From assembly GCA_937879855.1 (NCBI GenBank), contig CALFMO010000047.1, positions 1 through 35,197 of the forward strand: a stretch of DNA of 35,197 bases. The letters run 5' to 3'. How positions within the stretch are numbered: position 1 is the stretch's first letter; every line of letters starts with the position of its first letter. Shown piece by piece: positions 8,760 to 16,757 of the stretch. The translations under genes and the position numbers were made by a program. Below the pieces are notes generated by a model that worked only from the letters and a program-made list of their open reading frames with translations, was not told where the DNA came from and ran no database searches. The stretch is from an uncultured Acidobacteriaceae bacterium. Lineage in GTDB: Bacteria > Acidobacteriota > Terriglobia > Terriglobales > Acidobacteriaceae.

Positions 8760-9599
8760 TCAGCGAAAACGAGCGTGCTTCACTTCGTCGTCTTCCACTC
8801 CCCATCCAGCCATGCGGGCCAATCGTGAGCCGGGACTTGCTCCTCCAAACACTCGAAAGAATCCCCAATATAGCGCGGCAACAAGAATTGCAGTCGCACC
8901 TGCCGAGGCCAGCGGCCAGCGTGGCGGTTCGCCCGTGATCGAGAGAAAGACCACCGCAAACAGCAGTATGGCAGCCACGACCACCAGTGTGTTGACGGTC
9001 CAGACGAGGCTACGGCCGGAAAGCGGCTGCGAGAGCCAGTCGAATCCAGTAAACACTTGCGGCGTAATCTCAGCGTCAGCGCCGTGCGCATGAGCCGGTT
9101 CCAGACGATCAATCCGCATCGGCAACTGGATCACATTCACCGGCGCCGCGGAAACCATCAAGCCATCGTCTTCGTCCGCCGCATCCGTATCGGGAGGAGA
9201 TGCTGGCGATCCGGCAAATTGTGGTCGGGCAAACAAGAAACCAGCGCGTTCGGAATGCAGGTGGGCTTCCTCAAGCAGGTTTCCGAAAATCCATTCGTCA
9301 ATCCGGCGAGCGACCTTCGGCGAGAGGCCAAGGAATCGAATGCCGCACTGTCCCGAGCGCGTCGCCCACAAAACCTCGCCCCGAGTTTCCACGCGCAATC
9401 GCGGCTGGCTCAGTTCGAAGCGCACGCGCACTTGCTGCTGCGGACGAACCGCTGCCACAATCTGCAATCCAATTCCCTGGTGAGTAATATCGCGAACAAT
9501 GCCGCCGTTCGCCTCCTCGACGAAGGCGTAGGTTAATGTGCGCAGCTCATGCCTATGCTGAGCCCGCGCCTGTCGCGCGGAGACTTGTCCTCCATCCAT
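8760..9599 (-). CDS. PilZ domain protein with two C-terminal transmembrane helices
   Basis: The 279-aa product begins with a PilZ domain (about residues 14-108): RHELR, then DITHQGIGLQ, then GEVLWATRSGQCGIRFLGL. An acidic linker follows (DTDAADEDD). Two hydrophobic stretches come later, TLVVVAAILLFAVVFLSI and ASAGATAILVAALYWGFF, consistent with a membrane hairpin; a short soluble tail ends the protein. It probably ties c-di-GMP binding to the inner membrane. It is divergent from the amidase gene and tail-to-tail with the receiver-PilZ gene. The ATG at 9599 is used; no clear ribosome site is visible. Confidence 0.78.
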   Translation of the reverse strand: MDGGQVSARQARAQHRHELRTLTYAFVEEANGGIVRDITHQGIGLQIVAAVRPQQQVRVRFELSQPRLRVETRGEVLWATRSGQCGIRFLGLSPKVARRIDEWIFGNLLEEAHLHSERAGFLFARPQFAGSPASPPDTDAADEDDGLMVSAAPVNVIQLPMRIDRLEPAHAHGADAEITPQVFTGFDWLSQPLSGRSLVWTVNTLVVVAAILLFAVVFLSITGEPPRWPLASAGATAILVAALYWGFFRVFGGASPGSRLARMAGWGVEDDEVKHARFR

Positions 9600-9692
9600 A
9601 TAATTGCACCGCCAAATCGCTGGCCAGAACCCTTATCCCTGTAATCTTATCGCTCGCGGGAAGTACCGTTTTAGTAACCACGCTGGTTCTGT

Positions 9693-9716
9693 AGAGACGC
9701 AGCTCGCTACGTCTCT
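9693..9716. repeat. short inverted repeat, GAGACG type
   Basis: The arms AGAGACGCAGC (9693-9703) and GCTACGTCTCT (9706-9716) pair with one mismatch. It lies in the divergent spacer between the PilZ-membrane gene and the amidase gene. A more degenerate relative lies near 23615-23635. Confidence 0.5.
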
Positions 9717-9807
9717 GCCTAGCGGCATGTGGAAACGATGACAAGAAAAACGCGAGCGACAACTCTGCGGTAGAATCTCACCGGGGGAAGCACGACTTAC
9801 CAAAGTA

Positions 9808-9825
9808 CATGCCCGAACGGGCATG
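9808..9825. repeat. perfect 8-bp hairpin upstream of the GAF-amidase gene
   Basis: CATGCCCG and CGGGCATG are separated by AA. It sits 56 bp before the start codon of the amidase gene, in its probable leader or operator region. Function unknown. Confidence 0.4.
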
Positions 9826-9880
9826 ACCAGGTAATTGCAACTCGCCTCAAAGCCCGATAAGTTACAAGAGACTGTCCTGA

Positions 9881-12340
9881 ATGGGAACCACCACCACCAA
9901 GCCGGACTTGGACGCGACCACTCCGTTCAGTGGAGGCGGTGTTCCTGCCTGGCCGCGCGAACAGAGCGCCTCTGCGGTTTCCGCCGCGCACGATCCCACG
10001 AAGCCCTCGCAACTCGACGCGCTGCAGGCGCTGCTGGCATTCTCCGCGCTGCACGACCAGATGCGCCGCAGAAAGGCGCTCGCAGCGCGCAATCTGGGCT
10101 TCGATGCAGGCGCTCCAGTTGAAGAATTTGAGCAGGGGGAGCAGTTCGTTCTCGATGAGGTGCTGCAGCTCGTGGCCGAGCGCGGGGTCTCGATCACGGG
10201 CGCTGACGGCCTCGCCATCGCCTTGGCGGAGAACAATGAGATTGTGTTGCGCGCCGCAGCGGGCACGGTTCGGCCCGACGTGGGCGCTCGCATCGATCGC
10301 GATTCTGCCTTCTCCGGAGCCTGCTTCCGCACAGCGCAGGTCGTCAACTGCGACGACACCGAGACCGATCCGCGCGTGAACTTGGAGGCATGCCGCAAGT
10401 TGGGAGCGCGCTCCATGGTCGCAGTGCCGCTTTGCGGACGGCGGCGTGTGATTGGTCTGCTGGAGGCATTTTCCGCTTGGCCCTTCGGCTTCAATGACAG
10501 CGACATTCGCAACCTGAGCCTGCTAGCGGAACTCATCCTCGGGGCGCTGAAGCCGGAGGATGAAGATCGCTTCGCAGAATCAGCACAAGTTGCCGCGATT
10601 AAGCTGGAGGTACCTCTCTCTTCGTCTCAGCCACGGACCGCGAAGCCGGCGTCCGCGGCGATCGAACCGGCGCAAGCTGCGCGAATCGCACCGTCTGTTC
10701 CGGTTGTTCCCGTGGTCGATACCAAGGTCGCGGAAGCGAAGAAGACTGCAGAAGTAACGAAGACAGTAGAGGAAAAAAAGGCCGTCGAAACGAAGGTTGA
10801 CTCCGCTCTCGGCAAGGCGAGCGTCGATAAGTCCGCAGTCGACAAAACGTCCAAGATCGAAATCGCCGTTGCGCCTGCAACCGTGGCGCAACAGCAAGTC
10901 TCCGCGCTGCAGTCCGAGCCCACAACTCGCAAGCCTGTGGCGCTGATTCTAATGGTAAGCATTGTGGTTGCCACGGCGTTCGCTGCCGGAGTGTGGTGGA
11001 AGTTGAAGACCGCGCAGTTGAGCAGCGCGATGATCCGCACCGAGAGAATGGCGGCGAGAACAAACAGCACGGAAGCGAGCCACGAAGTGACGGTTGCACC
11101 CGCGGTAACGGCTGCAAATTCCACGAGTGCTGCGAACCCGACCGTGGACTCTATGTCGGACGCGGGCCAGTCAACCAATTCGCCCGCTACGGCGCAGGAA
11201 CTGTCGAAGTTTCCGCGCATCACAGGAATCCGCCATTGGTCCTCGGCCGATTCGAGCACGATCGTTCTCGATCTGGAAGACCAGGTGCAATACGAGGCGC
11301 ATCGTTTGGCGGGACCCGACCGCATCTATTTCGATCTACGCGATACCCAACTCACTCCCGACCTGGTGGGAAAGTCGATCGAAGTGGGCGACGCTTTCGT
11401 CACCCGGATCCGCATGGCGCAACCTGTGGCTGGCATGACTCGCATCGTGCTGGAGACTAAACCCAACTCAACTTTCTCCGTGAGCCTCGAGCCGAATCCT
11501 TACCGCCTGCTGGTTGAAGTGCGGAAGATCGGTGCGACTCCCAAGGGCGCGGTGAACCTGTTCCCGAACGCCGAGACCGAAAAAAACAAGCTGGCAATCA
11601 TCATTCCTCCGCCGACAAAAGAAGATATACAACTGCGGGCGCGCGTGCCCAAGATGCGCATCGTGGTCGATGCTGGACACGGTGGTTGGGACCTTGGAAC
11701 TGTGGGGCGTCGCGGTCTGCTGGAAAAAGATTTAGTGCTCGAGATCGCGCAACGTTTGGGCAAGCTGCTCGAAAGCCGGTTGGGAATGGAAGTGATCTAC
11801 ACGCGGCAGGATGACAACTACATTCCTCTCGACGAACGGGCCAGCATTGCCAACCAGGCGCAGGCGGATTTGTTTGTCTCGGTGCACGCCAACTACAGCG
11901 ATTTGCCTTCGGCGCGCGGCGTGGAAACCTATTACACGAACTTCTTTTCAGCGCCCGGAGCGAAAGATATCGACTCGCATGCCAACCTCGTCGGCGTCAA
12001 AAGTCCTGTGACCGTTTCGCTTTCTGCGGCCGACCTGCACGAGCGGATTGAGCAATCGCGGCACCTTGCGGCGAGCGTGCAGCGTTCGCTCTACGGCACG
12101 CTCTCCATGCAAAATCCCGGCCTGCGCGATCGCGGCATCAAGGAAGCTGGCTTCGTCGTGCTTACCGAGAGCGCGATGCCGGGAATTCTGGCGGAAGTTT
12201 CCTTCGTTAGCAGTCCCACCGACGAACAGAAGCTTCGCAGCGACGGCTATCGGGAGCAAATCGCCGAAGCTCTTTATCGCGGCATCGCACGCTATGCAGC
12301 CAGTTCCCACAGCATGAAAGTCGCCAGCGCGAAGAGATAA
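9881..12340 (+). CDS. N-acetylmuramoyl-L-alanine amidase with N-terminal GAF domain, TM segment and AMIN domain
   Basis: The 819-aa product hydrolyses the amide between MurNAc and the stem peptide of peptidoglycan, judged by its C-terminal Amidase_3 domain (about 592-805). Expected zinc ligands are H600 (DAGHGG), E615 and H669 (SVHAN), with catalytic E772 (AEVSF). An AMIN domain (about 444-540; TIVLDLEDQ, IYFDLRDT) should target it to septal wall or secretin. A single hydrophobic segment at about 351-375 separates this periplasmic half from a cytoplasmic half containing a GAF-like domain (about 85-220; MVAVPL and VIGLLEAFS strands) and a Lys/Glu/Ala-rich linker. Ordinary AmiC-type amidases have a signal peptide and no GAF domain. 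The start ATG 9881 has a weak ribosome site. Confidence 0.9.
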   Translation: MGTTTTKPDLDATTPFSGGGVPAWPREQSASAVSAAHDPTKPSQLDALQALLAFSALHDQMRRRKALAARNLGFDAGAPVEEFEQGEQFVLDEVLQLVAERGVSITGADGLAIALAENNEIVLRAAAGTVRPDVGARIDRDSAFSGACFRTAQVVNCDDTETDPRVNLEACRKLGARSMVAVPLCGRRRVIGLLEAFSAWPFGFNDSDIRNLSLLAELILGALKPEDEDRFAESAQVAAIKLEVPLSSSQPRTAKPASAAIEPAQAARIAPSVPVVPVVDTKVAEAKKTAEVTKTVEEKKAVETKVDSALGKASVDKSAVDKTSKIEIAVAPATVAQQQVSALQSEPTTRKPVALILMVSIVVATAFAAGVWWKLKTAQLSSAMIRTERMAARTNSTEASHEVTVAPAVTAANSTSAANPTVDSMSDAGQSTNSPATAQELSKFPRITGIRHWSSADSSTIVLDLEDQVQYEAHRLAGPDRIYFDLRDTQLTPDLVGKSIEVGDAFVTRIRMAQPVAGMTRIVLETKPNSTFSVSLEPNPYRLLVEVRKIGATPKGAVNLFPNAETEKNKLAIIIPPPTKEDIQLRARVPKMRIVVDAGHGGWDLGTVGRRGLLEKDLVLEIAQRLGKLLESRLGMEVIYTRQDDNYIPLDERASIANQAQADLFVSVHANYSDLPSARGVETYYTNFFSAPGAKDIDSHANLVGVKSPVTVSLSAADLHERIEQSRHLAASVQRSLYGTLSMQNPGLRDRGIKEAGFVVLTESAMPGILAEVSFVSSPTDEQKLRSDGYREQIAEALYRGIARYAASSHSMKVASAKR

Positions 12341-12372
12341 GTACGAGTCGCGAGTCGACGCGGTGCTTCAGG

Positions 12373-12384
12373 GGGCTAAAGCCC
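12373..12384. repeat. short palindrome GGGCT-AA-AGCCC
   Basis: A 5-bp stem with AA loop follows the amidase gene; the same motif recurs at 33018-33029. The spacer also holds the related words AAAGCCGGCT and CCCTAAAGGG. It has no T-run, so it is not a clear intrinsic terminator. Confidence 0.45.
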
Positions 12385-12527
12385 TATTCCATAAAGCCGG
12401 CTAACGCGACCCTAAAGGGCCGCTGTTCCACAGCGATTCACCGTTCACGGGCCGTGCCAGACCTTGAACGATGATCGAGGCACGAAATGTTCTTTACAGC
12501 TTCTGGCGGAATTTGAGAAACTCATCC

Positions 12528-14120
12528 GTGGAAACCCAATCCCGTCACAACCTGACTTCTCCCGGCCAGAGCATCGTCATCCTCGACTTTGGCGCGCAGT
12601 ACACCCAACTCATCGCGCGCCGCATCCGCGAACAAAACGTCTTTTCGGTCGTGCTGCCTTGCACGGCCAAGCTTGACGAGGTCAAGAGCTACGCGCCCGC
12701 CGGCATTGTGCTGTCGGGAGCGCCCTGGTCGGTGTATGACAAGGATGCTCCGCCGGCCGATGCGCGCGTCTTCGAACTGGGCGTGCCCGTGCTTGGCATC
12801 TGTTATGGACTGCAATTCATGGTGCACACGCTCGGCGGTAAGGTTCGGCCTGCCGACAAGCGTGAGTACGGTCCGGCCGAAGTCGATATTGTTTCCGACT
12901 CGATTCTTTTTCAAGGGCTGGCGAAGAAACTCGCCGTCTGGATGTCGCACGGCGACGAAGCGCTCGAACTGCCACCGGGCTTCGAGTTGATGGCCAAGAC
13001 TCATTACGCCGTGGCCGGCATTCAGAACACGGCGAAACGATGGTACGCGGTGCAGTTCCATCCTGAAGTTCACCACACGCCGCAAGGGACGCAGATTCTG
13101 AAGAATTTCATCTTTCAGATTTGCGGCGCCAAGCCTACGTGGACGGCGCAGCGGTTCATCGAGACTACCGTCGAGCAGGTGAAACAGCAGGTGGGCAGCG
13201 GACGTGCCATCTGCGCCCTTTCCGGCGGCGTGGATTCGTCGGTGGCGGCGGCTCTGGTCGATCGCGCCCTGCGCGATGCCAAGGGGAAATCGCGCCTGAG
13301 TTGCATCTTCGTGAACAACGGCGTGCTGCGCAAGAACGAATTCGAGAAGGTTCAGAAAACGTTGCGCGGCAAACTCGGCCTTCATCTCGACGCGGTCGAT
13401 GCCACCGACCGTTTCCTGGGCAAGCTGGCGGGCGTGAGCGATCCCGAGAAAAAGCGCAAGATCATCGGCAATGAATTCATCAAAGTCTTCGAAAAGGAAG
13501 CCCGCCGCATTGAGAAGGCTGAGGGCAAGGTGAAGTGGCTGGTGCAGGGCACGCTCTATCCCGATGTGATCGAGTCGCGCTCGGTTCGCGGGCCGTCGCA
13601 AGTCATCAAGTCGCATCACAATGTCGGCGGCCTGCCAGAAAAAATGAAGCTCAAGCTCATCGAACCGTTGAAAGATCTGTTCAAAGACGAAGTCCGCAAG
13701 ATTGGCCGAGACCTGGGCATGCCGGAAGAAATTCTGCAACGGCAACCATTTCCCGGTCCGGGCCTGGCGGTACGGGTGCTGGGTGAAGTCACTCCCGAGC
13801 GGCTGGCGCTGCTGCGCGAGTGTGACGACATCGTGGTCAGCGAAGTCAAAGAGGCCGGGTTGTATACGAAAATCTGGCAGTCGTTTGCCGTGCTGCTGCC
13901 AGTGATGGCGGTGGGCGTGATGGGCGACATGCGTACTTACGCCTACAGCTGCGCCGTCCGCGCCGTCAGCTCCGAAGACGGCATGACCGCCGACTGGTTC
14001 CCGCTTCCGCTGGACGTGCTGAAGACGATTTCGTCGCGGATCGTGAATGAAGTGAAAGGCGTGAACCGCGTGGTGTATGACATCACGTCGAAGCCGCCGG
14101 GGACGATTGAGTGGGAATAG
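12528..14120 (+). CDS. guaA: GMP synthase (glutamine-hydrolysing)
   Basis: GuaA converts XMP to GMP using ATP and glutamine ammonia, the last step of guanine nucleotide synthesis. The N-terminal class-I glutamine amidotransferase has nucleophile C92 (GICYG) and partners H178/E180 (FHPEV). The ATP-pyrophosphatase domain has the P-loop SGGVDSS at 232-238. The C-terminal dimerisation domain ends in the conserved KPPGTIEWE. With the GTG start at 12528 the product is 530 aa, close to the family. An in-frame ATG at 12471 would give 549 aa with an N-terminal extension; neither has a strong ribosome site, and the family usually begins just before SIVILDFG. Confidence 0.96.
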   Translation: METQSRHNLTSPGQSIVILDFGAQYTQLIARRIREQNVFSVVLPCTAKLDEVKSYAPAGIVLSGAPWSVYDKDAPPADARVFELGVPVLGICYGLQFMVHTLGGKVRPADKREYGPAEVDIVSDSILFQGLAKKLAVWMSHGDEALELPPGFELMAKTHYAVAGIQNTAKRWYAVQFHPEVHHTPQGTQILKNFIFQICGAKPTWTAQRFIETTVEQVKQQVGSGRAICALSGGVDSSVAAALVDRALRDAKGKSRLSCIFVNNGVLRKNEFEKVQKTLRGKLGLHLDAVDATDRFLGKLAGVSDPEKKRKIIGNEFIKVFEKEARRIEKAEGKVKWLVQGTLYPDVIESRSVRGPSQVIKSHHNVGGLPEKMKLKLIEPLKDLFKDEVRKIGRDLGMPEEILQRQPFPGPGLAVRVLGEVTPERLALLRECDDIVVSEVKEAGLYTKIWQSFAVLLPVMAVGVMGDMRTYAYSCAVRAVSSEDGMTADWFPLPLDVLKTISSRIVNEVKGVNRVVYDITSKPPGTIEWE

Positions 14121-14174
14121 CAAGCCTCTAGCTACGAACTCCTGGCTTCTAGCTAAGGCCAAAAATCACGTAGC

Positions 14175-14193
14175 GACAGCCGCCTCGGCTGTC
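14175..14193. repeat. 8-bp hairpin GACAGCCG-CCT-CGGCTGTC
   Basis: The stem is perfect with a three-base loop. It lies between guaA and the end of vapC. It could terminate either gene but lacks a T-run, and it resembles the other short dispersed palindromes in this window. Confidence 0.5.
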
Positions 14194-14251
14194 CGCAAAC
14201 GGAAGATCGACAGGTTCGTGGAGCGACGGTCCTCGATGCGAAGTGCTGGCA

Positions 14252-14647
14252 CTAGGGGTGGACGACGTGCAGGCCCAGAACTCTTTCGAACGGGTCGAAG
14301 TCGCGATCTCTGTGCAGGAGGTTATGACCGGAGAGCAGACAGAACGTGGCGATCCAGCAGTCAATTGTTTTACGGACGGTGAAGCCACGTTGGCGCAAAA
14401 TGCGGTAGTTTTTTGCGGCCGCGATGGCCTGCGCAGATCCGCCCATAGTAAATATTTTCAATCTCATCAAATCAGCTCGTACGCGCTCGAAAGCCGTGTC
14501 TTCGCGAATACCCTGCAACACCTCCGACAGAATCAAGTCCGTCAAGCCTAATCGCTCGCGAGAAAAGGCAGCATCAAGCCATGACGTTTCTGGGTTTACG
14601 ACACCACCGAGGTAGTCGATCCACACCGTTGTGTCGACGATGACCAT
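14252..14647 (-). CDS. vapC: PIN-domain ribonuclease toxin VapC
   Basis: The 131-aa product is a typical PIN-domain endoribonuclease. The acidic metal-binding residues are in their usual places: D5 in IVDTTVWIDY, E42 in LILSEVLQG, D96 in TIDCWIA, and D114/D116 in HRDRDFD. VapC toxins cut RNA, often initiator tRNA or 23S rRNA, and are blocked by VapB. It starts 6 bp after the antitoxin gene, so the two are one operon. All acidic residues are intact, so the toxin is probably active. The RNA target cannot be read from sequence. Confidence 0.9.
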   Translation of the reverse strand: MVIVDTTVWIDYLGGVVNPETSWLDAAFSRERLGLTDLILSEVLQGIREDTAFERVRADLMRLKIFTMGGSAQAIAAAKNYRILRQRGFTVRKTIDCWIATFCLLSGHNLLHRDRDFDPFERVLGLHVVHP

Positions 14648-14653
14648 GTTTCT

Positions 14654-14857
14654 CTATTGTGGGACCCGATCCAAGCGGGATTTCTCGAGGTTGCCTTCCC
14701 AACGAACTTTTCCCCTGAGTTGACGGATTGCAGTCTGCGCGTGTGTCTCGACAAGCAAACGCAAACCTGCTTCCACGGTTGCCTTCTTGGTTCGCTTACC
14801 GCTATGGCGCATAGCTCGGCGCATTAATCGATCGTCGATGTCGATGTTGGTCCGCAT
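14654..14857 (-). CDS. vapB: VapB-type antitoxin
   Basis: The 67-aa product begins MRTNIDIDD, the beta strand of ribbon-helix-helix VapB antitoxins of the DUF2191 type, followed by helices (LMRRAMRHSG, KKATVEAGLRLLV). The C-terminal part (LRGKVRWEGNLEKSR) is the family's toxin-binding tail. It should neutralise the adjacent PIN toxin and, as a complex, repress its own promoter. Direct repeats immediately upstream are candidate operators. It is transcribed first, as usual for type II pairs. Confidence 0.87.
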   Translation of the reverse strand: MRTNIDIDDRLMRRAMRHSGKRTKKATVEAGLRLLVETHAQTAIRQLRGKVRWEGNLEKSRLDRVPQ

Positions 14858-14870
14858 ATATTCGTCAACC

Positions 14871-14899
14871 TATGTGTAAATATCCCACGATTATGTGTA
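14871..14899. promoter_or_regulatory. TATGTGTA direct repeats upstream of vapBC, candidate operator
   Basis: TATGTGTA occurs at 14871-14878 and again at 14892-14899, 21 bp apart (two helical turns), just upstream of the vapB start at 14857. Same-face spacing suits binding of a VapBC complex. The operator role is inference. Confidence 0.45.
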
Positions 14900-14922
14900 T
14901 AGAGCAACTTAATGTGGTGGCC

Positions 14923-15285
14923 TTATTCGTCCCGGTGAACGCTCTCCATCGAGAAGGCGGGCAGGCAGACGGCGATGTATTCGGCGCCACCTTCTTGCGG
15001 CGTGGAGTAACGCACCCATTCTCCAGCATGGGCAACGACCGCCTGACCGGCGTTTACGTCTAGCGTGCCGCATTTGTGCTCGACGCGCAGCGTTCCTTTA
15101 AGCACGATTGTGAACTCGTCGAAGTCAGGCGTCTGGCCAGGCTCGAGCCAGCCTTGCGGGCTGCGCATGTGGGCGACGCTGGCGGAGGAAGTCTTGGAGT
15201 TGACGCGTCCGATGTATTCGTCGATGAGTTTGGGCTTGTTGCCGGCAGCTTGAATGCGCGTCGGTTGGGGGATGAGTGTGGGCAT
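14923..15285 (-). CDS. small cupin-domain protein
   Basis: The 120-aa product is a single-domain cupin. The central region DFDEFTIVLKGTLRVEH and the later DVNAGQAVVAHAGEWVRY match the two cupin motifs (G-x5-H-x-H-x3,4-E-x6-G and G-x5-P-x-G-x2-H-x3-N), but the metal-binding histidines of motif 1 are mostly absent, so metal binding is doubtful. Function is unknown; many such proteins bind small acids or sugars. Its ATG lies in a gene-poor region and no operon partner is obvious, since the adjacent toxin-antitoxin pair has its own upstream region. Confidence 0.75.
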   Translation of the reverse strand: MPTLIPQPTRIQAAGNKPKLIDEYIGRVNSKTSSASVAHMRSPQGWLEPGQTPDFDEFTIVLKGTLRVEHKCGTLDVNAGQAVVAHAGEWVRYSTPQEGGAEYIAVCLPAFSMESVHRDE

Positions 15286-15509
15286 CGGGTCTGGGCTTCC
15301 GGCTCGCGAGCCGAGTTCACATTAGAGTACAACAAAAGCTTTTCATCGCGGAGATTGCGGAGGAATAGAGATCGCTGAGAAATGCTGAATCATGGCGTCA
15401 AGATTATTAGACATCCTCGTCGGCAACACTTCTCGCCAACCCCATTCCCCAGGCAGATCGAAAAATCGTGGGAAACCGGAGAGTCCAACTTCGGTTTCCC
15501 ACTCGCTGC

Positions 15510-16577
15510 TTAAGGGCAGGGATACGGCGTGCCCGGCGTTGGCGGCGTGCCTGGAATGGTTGTCGGAGGGCCTGGAATGCCGTCGGGGCCGGGAGGTCCG
15601 GGAATGACGACGTCAGGCGTTCCCGGAGTGCCGGGCGTGTGGCAGGTTCCGTGATCCGTGTTTAGCGGTGGCGTTGGCGCGACTCGGCGCGGGGCAGTCG
15701 GTTGCACTGCTATCGGATGTTGTTCGGAGTCGCGAACGGAATTGGCGGCTTGACTTTGCGGCAACGAAAGAGGGCGCGGCAGCACCATCTCAACCGGGGT
15801 TCCCACGTCAAGGAAGAACTGGTGCGAACTGAACAGCAACGCCAGGGAGGCCACTGCTCCAATCGCGCCACCGACACCCGCACCGATGATCGCGTCCTTG
15901 GCTTTGGTGCCGAAAACAGGGGTGGTTGTGGGGGAGCAGAAAGGCGGCCCTCCGAAGCACCCGGGAGGGAAGTTGGAGGTGACGTCAGATTGCGCCGTAC
16001 CGATCGAGTGGCCGATCAACGCGCCCAATCCCGCACCGGCTGCGGGCAACGCGACGAGGGCGATTGTGCGCCCGGAGCCCGGATCTTTTAGCGCATAGCC
16101 TTCATCACTTTTCAGCATGATCGGACCGGAGATCGTCGCAACGTAGCCATCCGGGAAAGTGATCGAGAGGGATTGAAGATGGAGTTCGGCTCGTCCCTTT
16201 TTCTGTTGGAGTTTGTCGACCGTGCCTTGTACAAACGTGCCCGGCGGAATCACCATCCGGTTGCCGGAATTGACGGGAGAAGTGATTTGCGCATAGATGT
16301 CGTCGCCGCGGCGGATGGATCGGCTTTGGAGGTCGTGTGTGAGAACCAAGGCGATTCTGGTTCCGGAGGGAAGTGCCACCGCGGATGATTCCGATGTCGG
16401 CAGAGTCTGCGCGCTGGCCGCGGGATTTGGCGGTGAGGGCGGTTGCGGTTGAGCTTGATCTTGCGCCAGGCAGGTGGCGGCAAAAAGAAGCGCGGAAGGG
16501 ATAGCGAGAATTTTCTTTGGTGTTGTCCCGGCCAGAGTGGGAAAGGTCGAAACAGGGTAACCACAGGTGTGTACCAT
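15510..16577 (-). CDS. exported glycine-zipper protein with VirB10/TrbI-like region and collagen-like tail
   Basis: The 355-aa product starts with a signal peptide (hydrophobic ILAIPSALLFAATCLA, cleavage near AQDQ). A Pro/Gln-rich linker follows. Residues about 65-160 (LPSGTRIALVL, RRGDDIYAQI, VIPPGTFVQGTV) resemble the beta-rich domain of TrbI/VirB10-type proteins. Two Gly-rich hydrophobic stretches (AAGAGLGALIGHSIG and AIIGAGVGGAIGAVAS) look like glycine zippers. The last 47 residues are Pro/Gly/Thr-rich, with collagen-like GPPGPDGIPGPP, ending in YPCP. The ATG at 16577 is chosen because AGGAGGT lies 6 bases upstream; an earlier in-frame ATG at 16610 lacks this. Function is unknown; an envelope role is likely. 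Confidence 0.7.
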   Translation of the reverse strand: MVHTCGYPVSTFPTLAGTTPKKILAIPSALLFAATCLAQDQAQPQPPSPPNPAASAQTLPTSESSAVALPSGTRIALVLTHDLQSRSIRRGDDIYAQITSPVNSGNRMVIPPGTFVQGTVDKLQQKKGRAELHLQSLSITFPDGYVATISGPIMLKSDEGYALKDPGSGRTIALVALPAAGAGLGALIGHSIGTAQSDVTSNFPPGCFGGPPFCSPTTTPVFGTKAKDAIIGAGVGGAIGAVASLALLFSSHQFFLDVGTPVEMVLPRPLSLPQSQAANSVRDSEQHPIAVQPTAPRRVAPTPPLNTDHGTCHTPGTPGTPDVVIPGPPGPDGIPGPPTTIPGTPPTPGTPYPCP

Positions 16578-16582
16578 GCGAT

Positions 16583-16662
16583 ACCTCCTGTCGAAGGTCT
16601 GTGACCCCAAGCCTTCGATCTTGAGAACCTTGGCAGGGGATCCGTTCCCACTTGCTTAGACC
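16583..16662 (-). promoter_or_regulatory. candidate structured leader with ribosome-binding site
   Basis: Read on the minus strand, GGTCT (16662-16658) can pair with AGACC (16600-16596), enclosing two hairpins: one with GGGA/TCCC (16637-16640, 16646-16649) and one with CCAAG/CTTGG (16607-16611, 16629-16633). An alternative stem CGAAGG/CCTTCG (16612-16617 with 16592-16597) would break the closing helix. The strong AGGAGGT (16583-16589) lies just after. Mutually exclusive stems next to a ribosome site suggest a switching RNA, but no known riboswitch class was recognised. Confidence 0.3.
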
Positions 16663-16757
16663 CGTGCATTATCAGAAAGTGATGCCTGCCCGAGTAAAAG
16701 TTTGCAAAAAGAAGGTAGCGATTTGTAAAGTACGCAGCGACGTGACTCGCAATGTCG

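Noticed and set aside
12522..14162. 546-aa open frame on the strand opposite guaA
   Set aside because: It is a mirror-frame artefact of a GC-rich gene; no ribosome site, no recognisable domain, and guaA is certain on the plus strand.
14070..14260. Mobile element or attachment site around the VapBC pair
   Set aside because: No integrase, transposase or target duplication was seen; only short palindromes.
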